Shown here: positions 44,135 through 54,472 of the stretch, piece after piece
Numbering within the stretch: position 1 is the stretch's first letter
How the letters are laid out: each line of letters begins with the position of its first letter
DNA from: Chiua virens
Lineage: Eukaryota; Basidiomycota; Agaricomycetes; Boletales; Boletaceae
Assembly (NCBI GenBank): GCA_019787685.1
Contig: JAHNUO010000002.1
Location: 1 to 64,000, forward strand
Length of the DNA stretch: 64,000 bases
Reading direction: 5' to 3'
Made by a program: the position numbers and the translations under genes
The notes under the pieces: generated by a model
Databases searched by the model: none
What the model was told of the DNA's origin: nothing
What the model saw: the letters and a program-made list of their open reading frames with translations, nothing else

Positions 44135-45086
44135 TCACACGCTCATCTTCATTGGTATCGTCGGGTATGAATCGTATCCCTCTACTATTATGTCGTCGTA
44201 CTCAAATTTATCAATATGATCAATTTCGCGAGCAAAGCGGATTGTGGGGAATGGTTTTGGCTCTCGGTAGAGCTGGGTTTGGAGTGCAGTGATGTGGTCC
44301 TTGTAGACGTGGGCGTCCCCGAGCTGGATGATAAGCTCGCGTGGTTCGGTATTGGTAACGTGGGCGATCATATGTGTGAGCAGGGCATAGGAGGCGATGT
44401 TGAAGGGGATGCCGAGGCCGAGGTCAGCGGAGCGCTGGTACATGAGACACGAAAGTCCATTTTTGCTATCAGGAGTGGAAGCCATGTGCACATAAAACTG
44501 GCACATCATATGACATGGTGGCAATGCCATCTCAGGGATCGCTGCACCTTCATCAGTCCTGGAAGTCCAATCAAATAAAAAGCGTCAATATCTGACCTGC
44601 TGGATTCCAAGCACTGAGAATGATCCTTCGATCGGTCGGATTATGTCTGATCTTATCGATACATTCCTGAAGCTGATCCACACCATGCCCTGTATAATCG
44701 GCCTCACAATCGATATACGTCGCGCCGAAATGGCGCCACTGGAACCCATACACGGGGCCGAGATCGCCTTCACGGCGATGTCCCAGCCCGCGGCTCTCGA
44801 GGAACGCCTTGGAGCCGTTGCCGTCCCATATCTTGACACCGCGTTCAGACAAGAGGGCGGAGTCTGTTTTTCCGCGGATAAACCAGAGAAGCTCTTCGAC
44901 AATGCCCTTCAGGTAGGTACGTTTGGTGGTGAGGAGGGGAAAGATGGCGTTAGTGAGGGTGAAGCGGAAGGCGGGGGGTGCGAAGATAGCGTGGGTGCCG
45001 GTGCCGGTGCGGTCGCTGCGAGGTTCGCCCTCTGCGATGACGCGTTGTACGAGAGCAAGGTACTGGTGTTCTTCGTGGGTGGCCAT
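44135..45086 (-). CDS. Thymidylate synthase
   Basis: It makes dTMP from dUMP with methylene-tetrahydrofolate, the only de novo route to thymidylate. The start [14 protein letters not shown] matches the family; an in-frame Met at 45167 would add 27 residues, possibly a targeting peptide, but reads less like the family. Motifs: [66 protein letters not shown], then across a 55 bp intron (44542-44596) [17 protein letters not shown] with the catalytic Cys, [32 protein letters not shown] and the C-terminal MKMSV. The final Val that closes over the active site is present. Length about 298 residues, normal for eukaryotes. It is divergent from the PPR gene across only about 120 bases, so the two promoters overlap. 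Confidence 0.95.
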
Positions 45087-45206
45087 CGGGGGAAGATGGT
45101 GGTCAAGAAGAAAGAGACGCGACGCGACGCGCTGATAATAATGGGACGCGTTTGTCACGCTTTGCACGTGATCGACGTCACGTCACACCAGTATTAGGAA
45201 CTAAGA
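45087..45206. promoter_or_regulatory. Short bidirectional promoter, thymidylate synthase / PPR gene
   Basis: Only 120 bases separate the two divergent start codons. It contains cacgtgatcgacgtcacgtcac, with palindromic CACGTG-like and TGACGT/ACGTCA-like words that could bind bZIP or bHLH factors. Confidence 0.4.
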
Positions 45207-47075
45207 GTGATTACGTCAGTCATGCTTTCACCACTTCGACGTGTTTCTTCTCTTCGACCCTGGCGCAATCGGATATGTTTTTCTCACATGCTAGCAGGTC
45301 AGAGCACCCAAGAAACGTCGCAGAAGATCCACAGAGCCAGGGTCAACACCCTCCTCTTTGGTGCAGACAGACTCCTCCTCACTTCACGCGCTGACACGCT
45401 CGACTCTTACCTTATGGCCAAACTCTCCGACAGCGAATTCTACAACACATACAGGTCGACGGCATTCATGCGCCTGATTCGATTTTGTCTGGAAAGGCAA
45501 CTATTCGACGTCGCGCTTGTACTCCATGATAGAATGCTCAAAGAGGGCTTTATAGTGGTCCATTCCCTCTCTCTCCGCATGGCTGCACTCGACATCGTCC
45601 GGAAAGCGAAAAGGCTCAAGGATATCGCTCCGCGGCTGCAATCGCTCTTTGAAAAGAAGGCATACGACGTGCCAGCGTTTTTGGACCTCATCCATTATCT
45701 CGACGACAAACGCGCGGCAGCTGCGTTTGTAGATGAGCTCGCCCATGAATTCGTGTCGGTACGCCAGATAAAGCTGAGCGAGCATCCAGACCTCGTGGGT
45801 GAACTCGCCAGTATCAATATGCGCGCGAAGCGTTTGGATGCCGCGCAAAAGTGGCTCCAAATTTTTGAGGACACGTGTGGCACACAAGACGTTTTACCGG
45901 ACGTTACACCGTACTCGGATATCATGAACACACTCCAGGACATCGATCCCAGGAACGGTGAAGCAATTCAGGATGTACTATTTCGCATGAAATCGGCTGG
46001 CGTCTCTCCAGATGTCAGCGTGTTCAACGCCCTTATCCGCGTCAATTTGATTCAAAAACGGTATCAAGAAGCGTTCGCGCTGTACCACGTTCTCATGGAC
46101 AAGCGATCGGATGACTTGATGCCTAACGATGTTACCTACAAACTGCTGTTCCGTGCTACGCACCTGCTGAGCCGCGCTCCCGTAGTTCGAAGACATAGAC
46201 CTCCAGACAATGCCGTACCACCTCGAAGGTTGTTTCGAGAGATGCTCGCGTGTCATTTGGAACAGACCACAGGTCTGCCACCTTGGCGATCCACTGTTGT
46301 TTCCGTTTCTGCATTCCACCTCGCGCTTCGGACATTCATGGCTCGCGAGGACTACGCAGCAACATTTATCATCATTCGTACCCTGTGGGCGTTTGGTTTC
46401 CAACCCAACCTCCAGACCTATCTCATCGTGTTTGTGAGTCTCCTTCATCGCATGAAACAGGAGGCAAAACTCCCCCGTCAGGAAGATTCTTACTATCTCG
46501 TCGACTTTCTCGCACATCTCCGGTGGAATGAAGATCCGGATCTACATCTCCTTTTAGACCGTATCAGGCACGCAACTGAGCCTACAGCTCTGTCTCCCAT
46601 CGGGATCAAAACAATCTCGCATCTCCTCAGTCTTGGGGAACACGTCAGGCACACAAACATCGATCTCCCCGACGTACTCACACTCCCCCCGTTCCCTGGA
46701 CAGATTCATCACCATCGACAACACGCATTGATACCAACCGTCGCGATGTTGACTGGCGCCGAGGACGCTTCCCATCAACGTACCTTTTATTCGCCTATCC
46801 CTCTGGCGCGCATTGTCCATAAAGCGCTCTTGGGTGAGCTATTTCGCAAGGCGGTACATCGAGGTACGGACTGGGACTGGAAAGGTGCAGCGAGACTTAT
46901 TATCGAGGAGACTGAACGAGAGATGATTCCTGAGGGTATTCCGAGGAAATTAGATGGATTGGAGAGGCAGAGGAGGGATGGACATGGAGTGTTGCCGTTT
47001 GCCGCGGCGAGGATGAAGCGTCGTAGACGGGGTGCAAGGGGAGGGCGAGAGATTGCATTTGACTTCGAGGACTAG
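45207..47075 (+). CDS. Pentatricopeptide-repeat (PPR) protein, probably mitochondrial
   Basis: A single open frame of 622 codons without introns, unusual in this window. The N-terminus (MITSVMLSPLRRVSSLRPWRN) is basic, Ser-rich and free of acids, a likely mitochondrial targeting peptide. Helical-repeat patterns of about 35 residues follow, for example FCLERQLFDVALVLHDRMLK, INMRAKRLDAAQKWLQIFED, DVTPYSDIMNTLQDI, AGVSPDVSVFNALIRVNLIQ, RYQEAFALYHVLMDK and MPNDVTYKLLFRATH, then AREDYAATFIIIRTLWAFG and QPNLQTYLIVFVSLL. These fit degenerate PPR motifs, which bind organelle RNA and act in processing or translation. The C-terminus is strongly basic (MKRRRRGARGGRE). No direct orthologue name can be given. 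It is divergent from thymidylate synthase. Confidence 0.8.
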   Translation: MITSVMLSPLRRVSSLRPWRNRICFSHMLAGQSTQETSQKIHRARVNTLLFGADRLLLTSRADTLDSYLMAKLSDSEFYNTYRSTAFMRLIRFCLERQLFDVALVLHDRMLKEGFIVVHSLSLRMAALDIVRKAKRLKDIAPRLQSLFEKKAYDVPAFLDLIHYLDDKRAAAAFVDELAHEFVSVRQIKLSEHPDLVGELASINMRAKRLDAAQKWLQIFEDTCGTQDVLPDVTPYSDIMNTLQDIDPRNGEAIQDVLFRMKSAGVSPDVSVFNALIRVNLIQKRYQEAFALYHVLMDKRSDDLMPNDVTYKLLFRATHLLSRAPVVRRHRPPDNAVPPRRLFREMLACHLEQTTGLPPWRSTVVSVSAFHLALRTFMAREDYAATFIIIRTLWAFGFQPNLQTYLIVFVSLLHRMKQEAKLPRQEDSYYLVDFLAHLRWNEDPDLHLLLDRIRHATEPTALSPIGIKTISHLLSLGEHVRHTNIDLPDVLTLPPFPGQIHHHRQHALIPTVAMLTGAEDASHQRTFYSPIPLARIVHKALLGELFRKAVHRGTDWDWKGAARLIIEETEREMIPEGIPRKLDGLERQRRDGHGVLPFAAARMKRRRRGARGGREIAFDFED

Positions 47076-47869
47076 GAATTTTAAGCGTGCCGGACTTGGA
47101 CTTTGGGATTGTAATAACCTTGTGTTGCAATCGAGCATCCTATCAAGTCACTGGTCTCGGACGAGACGATTTGGCTTCAAAATCTGGAACTACCTGGTAG
47201 CGTCTCACCGAGTATTTGTAATTGCCTAAGGCAATGTCAGCCTCGGTTAACGAAATAGTACCGCAACTTGTTCTTGCTTCCAAGGAAACAGCAAGTACCC
47301 AAAGTCATGACATCGTAAGGATGGCCAGTAGTGAAGAAACGAACTTCGAATTTCATCAACCTGTCACCCTTGTTTTTTTAACAGACAAATCTGCCAGTGG
47401 CAAGGTACGAAACTCGTTGCTTGAGATTTCCGACATTGTTGCTAGACATTGTAATGATGGCGGGGGGATTCCATCATTGTCATTGGTATCAGTTCAAGTT
47501 GACATACGAGCACTATCTAGGACATCGAGTGTCTAAAACTGTCAAGTCGTTCAAGTTTCAAGTTGACATTTATACGACTACTGACATTCACATCCGACGG
47601 AGAACACATTGACCGGAATGAGACCGAACTGCACTCAGGCTGGACATCATAGGAGGAGCCCACTACTAGAACCAGTATGTCACATCACAGAAACAAACTG
47701 CGAGGGAACTTGCAACTTTGAATTTGCCATCTGGCGAGCCATTGCCAGTGCACATATCCACAGGCACAAGAAGCGTCATTCAACCATCAATTCTCAGAAA
47801 TTTTTTGTGCACTGACACCGACTGGACTTGCCGTACATTACTATGGTTGGTCTCCATGGAGCCGGGAAG
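47076..47869. other. Intergenic region between PPR gene and the AA14 inverted repeat
   Basis: Short frames only (47222-47536 and others), no motif. It ends where the left inverted-repeat arm begins. Confidence 0.4.
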
Positions 47870-47910
47870 ACACTTGATCTTTGACGTGAGTCGACATTCT
47901 TTCCTGAGGT

Positions 47911-47917
47911 ATATAAA
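47911..47917 (+). promoter_or_regulatory. TATA box of AA14-like gene 2
   Basis: The sequence tatataaagtc lies about 145 bases before the ATG; an equivalent catataaagtc lies upstream of AA14-like gene 3 (near 53520). Confidence 0.5.
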
Positions 47918-48056
47918 GTCTTGTGAAGATGAACATACCAGCCCCATCTCCAGAGGTTTACTTGTCCACTCCTTTCCAACTTCCATTCATTTCTATCCTG
48001 TCGTGCTAGCTCACGAGGAATAATCGATATCGTTGTCCTTCATCGACTTCCGAACC

Positions 48057-49938
48057 ATGCTCTCATCCAAGTTTGCAGCATGGATCTCTGTGGCCCTGGC
48101 TGGTCTCGCCCATGCACACATCGGTCCTTACCACCCAGCGATGTACGCTATTAATGTCAGTCTTCATTCTCTACTGTTTCAATTGTCTGCTTACACGGAC
48201 TTTGCTTGCGTCTTGCTTTGGCAGGGTACGGATCCGGCAAAGCCCAGTCTATATACTGGTATAGCTTCGAATCCTCTTTTCAAGTTGAAGTATGAAGAGT
48301 ACTGGATGCACGCCATATACGGGGTAAGTTCAAGTTGTATTGTCGTCCATCATGGTCAGAGACTCATGGCGACTCGGGTACTATATAGGTTTTGAATTTC
48401 CCCCCTCCGCCGGAACACGCAATCGAAATGTAAGCCCGTCCTTTGCATTGTCCGGCCGCAACTTCTTACAAATGTTTTCGTACTTGCATTTTCTGTTGTG
48501 ACCTTCGCGGTTAAAGTGTACCCGGCGGAACGATCACACTGGAGTTAGCAGAAAATGCGTGGTTCACCTCACTCGGCACCAATCCCAAGCTGACCCCATG
48601 GGGAGATGGGAAGGATCATCCCGAACCCTACAGTATTACCAATATAGGGTCAGACTGGGTATCTCCGAGCGGGTGCATCTCATCTCCAAACCGTGAGTTC
48701 TGCTTCATGCTTACCAATATTGTCGTGACGGATATCTGATGGGCCGATCGACTAGTTCACGCGCAGAATGAATCCATGGCTGCCGGAACTGCATTGGCTA
48801 TATCATACGAGGTGGGTTCCTATTTCCCAAGCTTGATATTTCCATGGTGATCCCATTTATGATGCAGTCCGACCCTACCAAAGTGACACCTAACAATACC
48901 ATCGTCATCAGCGTTCTGGAACAGTAGGCTCACTTTCGCTTTCCCTCTGCCAACAGTACATTGACCACTGATATTCAGCACCCCGTTCAAGCGTTTTGCA
49001 ACATACCAGATCCCTGAAGGTTTGCCTCCGAGCAACGGCCTAGTCCACCTTCTTGTACGTGCCGTCCTTCTTCAGCATCAACGTTGATAATCATTTCATG
49101 TTGCGAACCCACTAGTGGGGATGGGTAAGTGGATGAGTCCTAATCACATTCTGCTGGCATGCTGAACAGTGGCGTGATATCCAGTGTCCGAGACATTGTG
49201 GAACGCCTAATGAGTACTTTTTCCCGATGCTGGCGAAGGTCCTTCTAGGTCCGACGCCGGCCAAGACACTCGGAATTCCATCCCCACTCGTATATTGTGG
49301 ATATGGTGGATCAAACCCATCCAAGTGCGTAAAGGGCCCGAAGCAGATGGTCATCTTTATGCAGGCCGAGGGGAACAATGTCGCAGATGCTGAAGTACTC
49401 GATTTCGACGGCCTGTGGGCGGCTCCAGGATACAATCCGAGCTGTGGTTTTGCAAATGGTAAGTGGGGGCGTCAAGTTCTTATCTCTCATCTTCTCCATT
49501 CATGATGATGAATGAGCTGACAAATGTTCTATGACAGGTGCCCAGAATGACATCTTTGTGGAAGCGGGCTCACCAAACGCATTGTTTCCTGTTGTACAGG
49601 CCGCGGCTAGCCCATCAGTCGTGTCTGGCTCATCTACCTCAGCTGACCCCGCGTCCAGTACATCCGGCAAAGCTGCTCCGACCACTTCCGGTACACCTAC
49701 CGCAACTGACCTTGCGTCTGGTAAGCCCACCCCGACGGACCCTGCATCCAGTGCATCCGGTACACCCACATCAACGGACCCTGGGTCTGGTACACCAGCC
49801 ACCACGCCTACTGAATCGGGTACCTCAACTCTTCCAAGTGTTTCGGGCGCGGCGACTACTTCGCAAGGCTCTTGCAAGTCTACGCACGGCGGGCATAAAC
49901 GCATGATTACGCGTCGGGAGAAGCACAATATCTTTTAA
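48057..49938 (+). CDS. AA14-like lytic polysaccharide monooxygenase-type secreted protein, gene 2
   Basis: Signal peptide 1-20 (ends GLAHA), mature His21 (HIGPYHPAMYAIN). The exons read GTDPAKPSLYTG, LKYEEYWMHAIYG, VLNFPPPPEHAIEIVPGGTI, LTPWGDGKDHPEPYSITNIG, VHAQNESMAAGTALAISYE, TPFKRFATYQIPEGLPP, then the 9-base exon WGW (49116-49124), CPRHCGTPNEYFF, NPSKCVKGPKQMVIFMQAEG and CGFANGAQNDIFVEAGSP. The copper-brace His pair and the Tyr in NEYFF are in place. The tail has repeats of the type TSGTPT/TDPASS and ends HKRMITRREKHNIF. It is nearly a mirror image of gene 3 and shares about the same exon plan with gene 1. Secretion and polysaccharide oxidation are expected from the fold, not shown. Confidence 0.82.
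49600..49850 (+). repeat. Ser/Thr-rich tandem repeats in AA14-like gene 2 tail
   Basis: Irregular repeats of about 30-40 bases around gcatccggtacacc and cctgcgtc; they encode Ser/Thr/Pro/Ala linkers, likely O-mannosylation targets. The mirror gene has the same array near 51610-51860. Confidence 0.6.
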
Positions 49939-50307
49939 TTTAGACTCGAGATGTAACCTCACGGTGACAGCGTTGGGATGTCCAGCCTGAGGTCGTTTTC
50001 CATACTTCTACGTGAAAATAAAAGGACGCGATGGATTTTGATAATCCAACTTGCCCTTGCAATTTGTATTTACCTTCGAGGCATTTGGTGCAAGATGGCA
50101 TTACCGGTTACAGTCCATCTGTCCTTGATTTCGTTCAAGTTTTTGCATTTCACCCTCATAATGATCCGCATCAATATACCATTTTATCCCAGGAATCATC
50201 GAGCAGAATAAACGACCTAGTCTGAGACCTACAAGTGAGTGTAAAGCAGGACACATTCTTAGGTACCTAGAGTCACAGACAACCTGATGATTCATTTTAC
50301 TTGAACG

Positions 50308-51149
50308 TCTCTTCCATCTTCTGATTCTGAGTCTGTGTTAGCTCATTCTAATTAGTCCCCATGTTAGATTCCATTCTTTTGTGCGTGTATATATACTGTC
50401 GTAGATACACGAGTTGACTGGTTCCCCAGTCTTGATATGCTCATTTCTTTTCCTTGTCTCTCTGTCCTATCGAGATCGTTGTGTAGAGGGGATCATCTTG
50501 GGGTCGTCGAATAGCTAGGTCCTGACAGAGACGCAATAGTTCCACCCTGAAATTCGATGGCAATCTGGAAAAGATCAATTAAATCGTTCAATTTTGGTTC
50601 GTCACTTCGCCTAATCAGTTCATGTCGGGAAGGCGCTAGAGAAGAAAGGCGGCCTTTGGTCACGGTAATTGCATGCAATGATCGTGTCAGCTCTGGTGAT
50701 GAGCCTGGCCATAAGTTATATCATTCCTGACTTGGTGTGCGAGCTTTAAATTTGCAGAAGACTCAGAGAACCAGATTCTACACATGTTGGCACATTGACG
50801 CATTCCGAGTCAGAACCTGAGTAAAAGTCGTACCGAAAGATATAATGTCATGATATCCTGCGTATATATCCCGAGTGTCGCGGCGTAGCGTTCACATCGT
50901 TTCGATCCTTCTCTCGAACTTTCCCTCAACTTGAAGGGAAACGTGCCAGTGATGACATCGATGAAATCTGGAGATTTCAGAGAATATTGATAGAAAACGG
51001 TACTTATCGATTCAAATTGAAGCGCGACTCAGACAAGTGGGAGCTAGCCTAATAGATTCTGAAAGATTGCCAGTGAACATGATTTCGAGACTTGAGACCT
51101 AGGGAGCTCAAGCACTCTCTGACTTTCCAAAATCTTATTTTACGCTGCG
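50308..51149. other. Central spacer of the inverted repeat (842 bp)
   Basis: Unique sequence between the arms. It holds one short minus frame (50493-50678) and a pair of promoter-like words (tgtatatatactg at 50388) but no recognised gene. Confidence 0.55.
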
Positions 51150-53595
51150 CGTTCAAGTAAAATGAATCATCAAGTTGTCTGTGACTCTACCTAAGAATGT
51201 GTCCTGCTTTACACTCACTGGTAGGTCTCAGACTAGTTTTATTCTGCTCGACGATTCCTGGGATAAAATGGTATATTGATGCGGATCATTATGAAGGTGA
51301 AATGCGAAAACTTGAACGAAATCAAAGACATCTGAGATGGACTGTAACCGGTAGTGCCATCTTGCACCAAATGCCTCGAAAGTTGAAGGTAAATACAAAT
51401 TGCAAGGGCAAGTTGGATTATCAAAATCCACCGCGTCCCTTTATTTTCACGTAGAAGTATGGAAAACGACCTCAGGCTGGACATCCCAACGCTGTCACCG
51501 TGAGGTTACATCTCGAGTCTAAATTAAAAGATATTGTGCTTCTCCCGGCGCGTAATCATGCGTTTATGCCCGCCGTGCGTAGATTTGCAAGAGCCCTGCG
51601 AAGTAGTCGGCGCGCTCGAAACACTTGGAAGAGTTGAGGTACCCGATTCAGTAGCCGTGGTGGCTGGTGTACCAGACCCAGGGTCCGTTGATGTGGGTGT
51701 ACCGGATGCACTGGATGCAGGGTCCGTCGGGGTGGGCTTACCAGACGCAAGGTCAGTTGCGGTAGGTGTACCGGAAGTAGTCGGAGCAGCTTTGCCGGAT
51801 GTACTGGACGCGGGGTCAGCCGAGGTAGATGAGCCGGACACGATTGGTGGGCTAGTAGCCGCGGCCTGTGCAACAGGAAACAATGCGTTGGGTGAGCCCG
51901 CTTCCACAAAGATGTCATTCTGGGCACCTGTCATAGAACATGTGTCAGCTCATTCATCATCATGAATGGAGAAGATGAGAGGTAAGAGCTTGACGCCCCC
52001 ACTTACCGTTTGCAAAACCACAGCTCGGATTGTACCCAGGAGCTGCCCACTCGCCATCCGGATCGATTACGTCAGCATCTGCGACATTGTTCCCCTCGGC
52101 CTGTTTCACGATGATCATTTGCTTCGGGCCCTTTACGCACTTGGATGGGTTTGATCCACCATATCCACAATATACGAGCGGGGATGGAATTCCGAGTGTC
52201 TTGGCCGGCGTCAGACCAGGAACAACCCTCGCGAGTAAGGTGAAAATGTAAAAGTTCGCTTGCCCACAATTTCTAGGACCCTGGGTTCACGCCTTTGCTC
52301 AGCATGCCAGCGGAATGTGATTAGAATCCATTCACTTACCCATCCCCACTAGTGGGTTTACAGCACGAAATGATTATCAACGTTGATGCTGAAGAAGGAC
52401 GGGACGTACAAGAAGTTGCACTAGGCCGTTGCTCGGAGGCAAACCTTCAGGGATCTGGTATGTTGCAATACGCTTGAACGGGGTGCTGAATATCAATGGT
52501 CAACGTACTGCTGGGAGAGGGAAAGCGAAGGTGAGCTTACTGTTCCAGAACGCTGATGACGACAGTGTTGTTGGGTGTCACTTTGGTGGGGTCGGACTGC
52601 ATCATAAATGGGATCACCATGGAAATATCAAGCTTGGGAAATAGGAACCCACCTCGTATGATATAGCCAATGCAGTTCCGGCAGCCATGGATTCATTCTG
52701 CGCGTGAACTAGTCGATCGGCCCATCAGATATCCGTCACGACAATATTGGTAAGCATGAAGTAGAACTCACGGTTTGGAGCTGAGATGCACTGGCTCGGA
52801 GATATACTGGCACCCCCCAAGTTAGTTATACTGTAACCATTAGGATGCCACTGGCCATCTGGCCAGTCACTCAAAATGGCATTAGGGCTGAGAGTTGTGA
52901 ACCGCGCGTTTTCGGCTAACTCCAGTGTGACCGTTCCACCAGGCACACTTTAACCGCGAACAACACAACAGCAAAGGAGAGTGAGGAAACGTTCGTAAGG
53001 AGTTACAGCCGGACAGTGCAAAGGACAGGCTTACATTTCAATTGCGTCTTCCGGGGGAGGTGGGAAATTCAAAACCTATATAATACCCGAATCGCCATGA
53101 TTCTCCGAGCACGATGGACGATAACGCAACTTGAGCTTACCCCATGTATGGCGTGCATCCAGTACTCTTCATACTTCAGGTTGTAGAGAGGGTTCGAAGA
53201 TATACCAGTATATAGACTGGGATTTGCCGGATCCGTACCCTGTCAAAGCAAAACCCAAACGAAGTGCAGGTGAGCAGACAGTTGAAACAGTAGAGTGAAG
53301 ACTGACATTAATAGCATACATCGCTCGGTGGTAAGGACCGATGTGTGCATGGGCAAGACCAGCCAGGGCCACAGAGATCCATGCTGCAAACTTGGATGAG
53401 AACATGGCTCGGAAGTCGATTCGTGAGCTAGCACGACAGGACAGAAATGAATGGAATTTGGAAAGGAGTGGACAAGTAAACCGCTGGAGATGCGGCTGGT
53501 GTCTTCATCCTCACTCGACTTTATATGCTTCGGGAAGGACTCTGATACAATGGCGACTCACGTCAAAAAGACAATATCCAGCGGATAGGCTCTTC
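51150..53595 (-). repeat. Right arm of large inverted repeat
   Basis: Reverse-complement counterpart of 47870-50307, carrying AA14-like gene 3. Homology covers the promoter TATA region (near 53520), coding region and 3' flank, with many substitutions and small indels in the coding core. Confidence 0.85.
51524..53405 (-). CDS. AA14-like lytic polysaccharide monooxygenase-type secreted protein, gene 3
   Basis: The mirror-image partner of gene 2. Signal peptide 1-20, mature His21 in HIGPYHRAMYAIN (Arg where genes 1 and 2 have Pro). Spliced exons read LKYEEYWMHAIHG, NFPPPPEDAIEM, VPGGTVTLELAENARF, LSDWPDGQWHPNGYSITNLG, VHAQNESMAAGTALAISYE, TPFKRIATYQIPEGLPP, the 9-base exon WGW (52340-52348), GPRNCGQANFYIF, NPSKCVKGPKQMIIVKQAEG and CGFANGAQNDIF. 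The exon after the microexon must start at cccag/GGTCCTAGA to stay in frame. The Ser/Thr tail is almost identical to that of gene 2 and ends HKRMITRREKHNIF. No stop or frameshift was found, so it looks functional. Confidence 0.8.
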
Positions 53596-54042
53596 CCAGA
53601 TCCATGCAGAGACGATTTTCTGTAAATTTTTGTCGTAAAAATATGTGACACCCATATATAGCCAATTGTTTCGTGCCATTTTTGGGGTAAGTTGCTTCCA
53701 TGTCACTACGTACATTGCTTACTAAGCACTTGGGTTACTTGCGAGCCGAAGTCAACTGAGTTCAAATCAGCACTTGTCCTGGGATTCATTGAGATCATTA
53801 CCGTCAACAAATCCACTCCATGAAACTTTTCTGTATGTTGAATGACGCGTACTTAGTGTGCTAAATACGCGCAAAAACTGGTTACGTCGACAGCGACTCG
53901 GAGTTCAAACTTGCAAGTGGACGCTCCGAAGGCTCGCAGGTTGTGTCGATGATGGCGATATACAATGCATTGCTATGATAGCTACCGTGTATCCCGGCCC
54001 CGGTCGACCTGTTCTCCAGCGTTAATGCTGTTTTCGATGTGA
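53596..54042. other. Intergenic region
   Basis: No gene or clear repeat; it follows the outer edge of the right arm. Confidence 0.4.
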
Positions 54043-54472
54043 ATGTTGGCACTCGCCGCATGTCAATTTGAAACGACCAACCAGTTCCAGCCAAGAAAAC
54101 AAGTCCAAACTGCAACCTCTGGCAAATTAGACAGGTCTCTCCGACGGATCATCCCGAATCTGCCAATCTTGGATCATCTTCGACGTATTGCGTGCCTACC
54201 AGTAGGACCTTACTACTGGGGTCTCCTCGCCATCACCGCACTCTTCGGTCTTAATGTCGAGCAGTGAGTCCCGTACCATGCTAAACTGACTATCAAAATC
54301 TCTAGGTATACCAGCACTTCACTAGGACGACACGTTTGGATTCGGGGCCCGTTTCCTCGCATCCAGAAGTTCGCGACGTCACGACTTCAAATATCAATGG
54401 CAAAAATTCGCTTGGACACAATGGCCAGGCTACAGACAGCTGTTGTCGAGTTCGAGGGAGAGTATTCATAAA
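54043..54472 (+). CDS. Possible small two-exon gene, function unknown
   Basis: Frame 54043-54265 reads MLALAACQFETTNQF..., RIIPNLPILDHLRRIACL and a hydrophobic stretch PYYWGLLAITALFGL, then hits gtgagtccc. An intron of about 40 bases ends in atctctag and continues in frame with YTSTSLGRHVWIRGPF and MARLQTAVVEFEGEYS before a stop. The clean donor and acceptor and one membrane-like segment speak for a small gene, but no family is recognised and it may be chance. Confidence 0.28.

Larger units (their letters stand above)
47870..50307 (+). repeat. Left arm of large inverted repeat
   Basis: From promoter to 3' flank this arm, with AA14-like gene 2, is matched in reverse by 51150-53595. The inner edge is clear: gtcacagacaacctgatgattcattttacttgaacg ends at 50307 and its reverse complement starts at 51150. 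The outer edge fades near 47870 (tttgacgtgagtcg). Confidence 0.85.

Noticed and set aside
45986..46517. 179-codon minus-strand frame
   Set aside because: Antisense to the intronless PPR gene, no motif.
49640..49830. CRISPR-like spaced repeats
   Set aside because: The repeats are degenerate, without distinct spacers, and encode an in-frame Ser/Thr linker in a fungal gene.
51534..51965. 143-codon plus-strand frame rich in Val/Asp/Pro
   Set aside because: Antisense of the Ser/Thr repeat tail of AA14-like gene 3; the same shadow appears opposite gene 2 (49500-49928).
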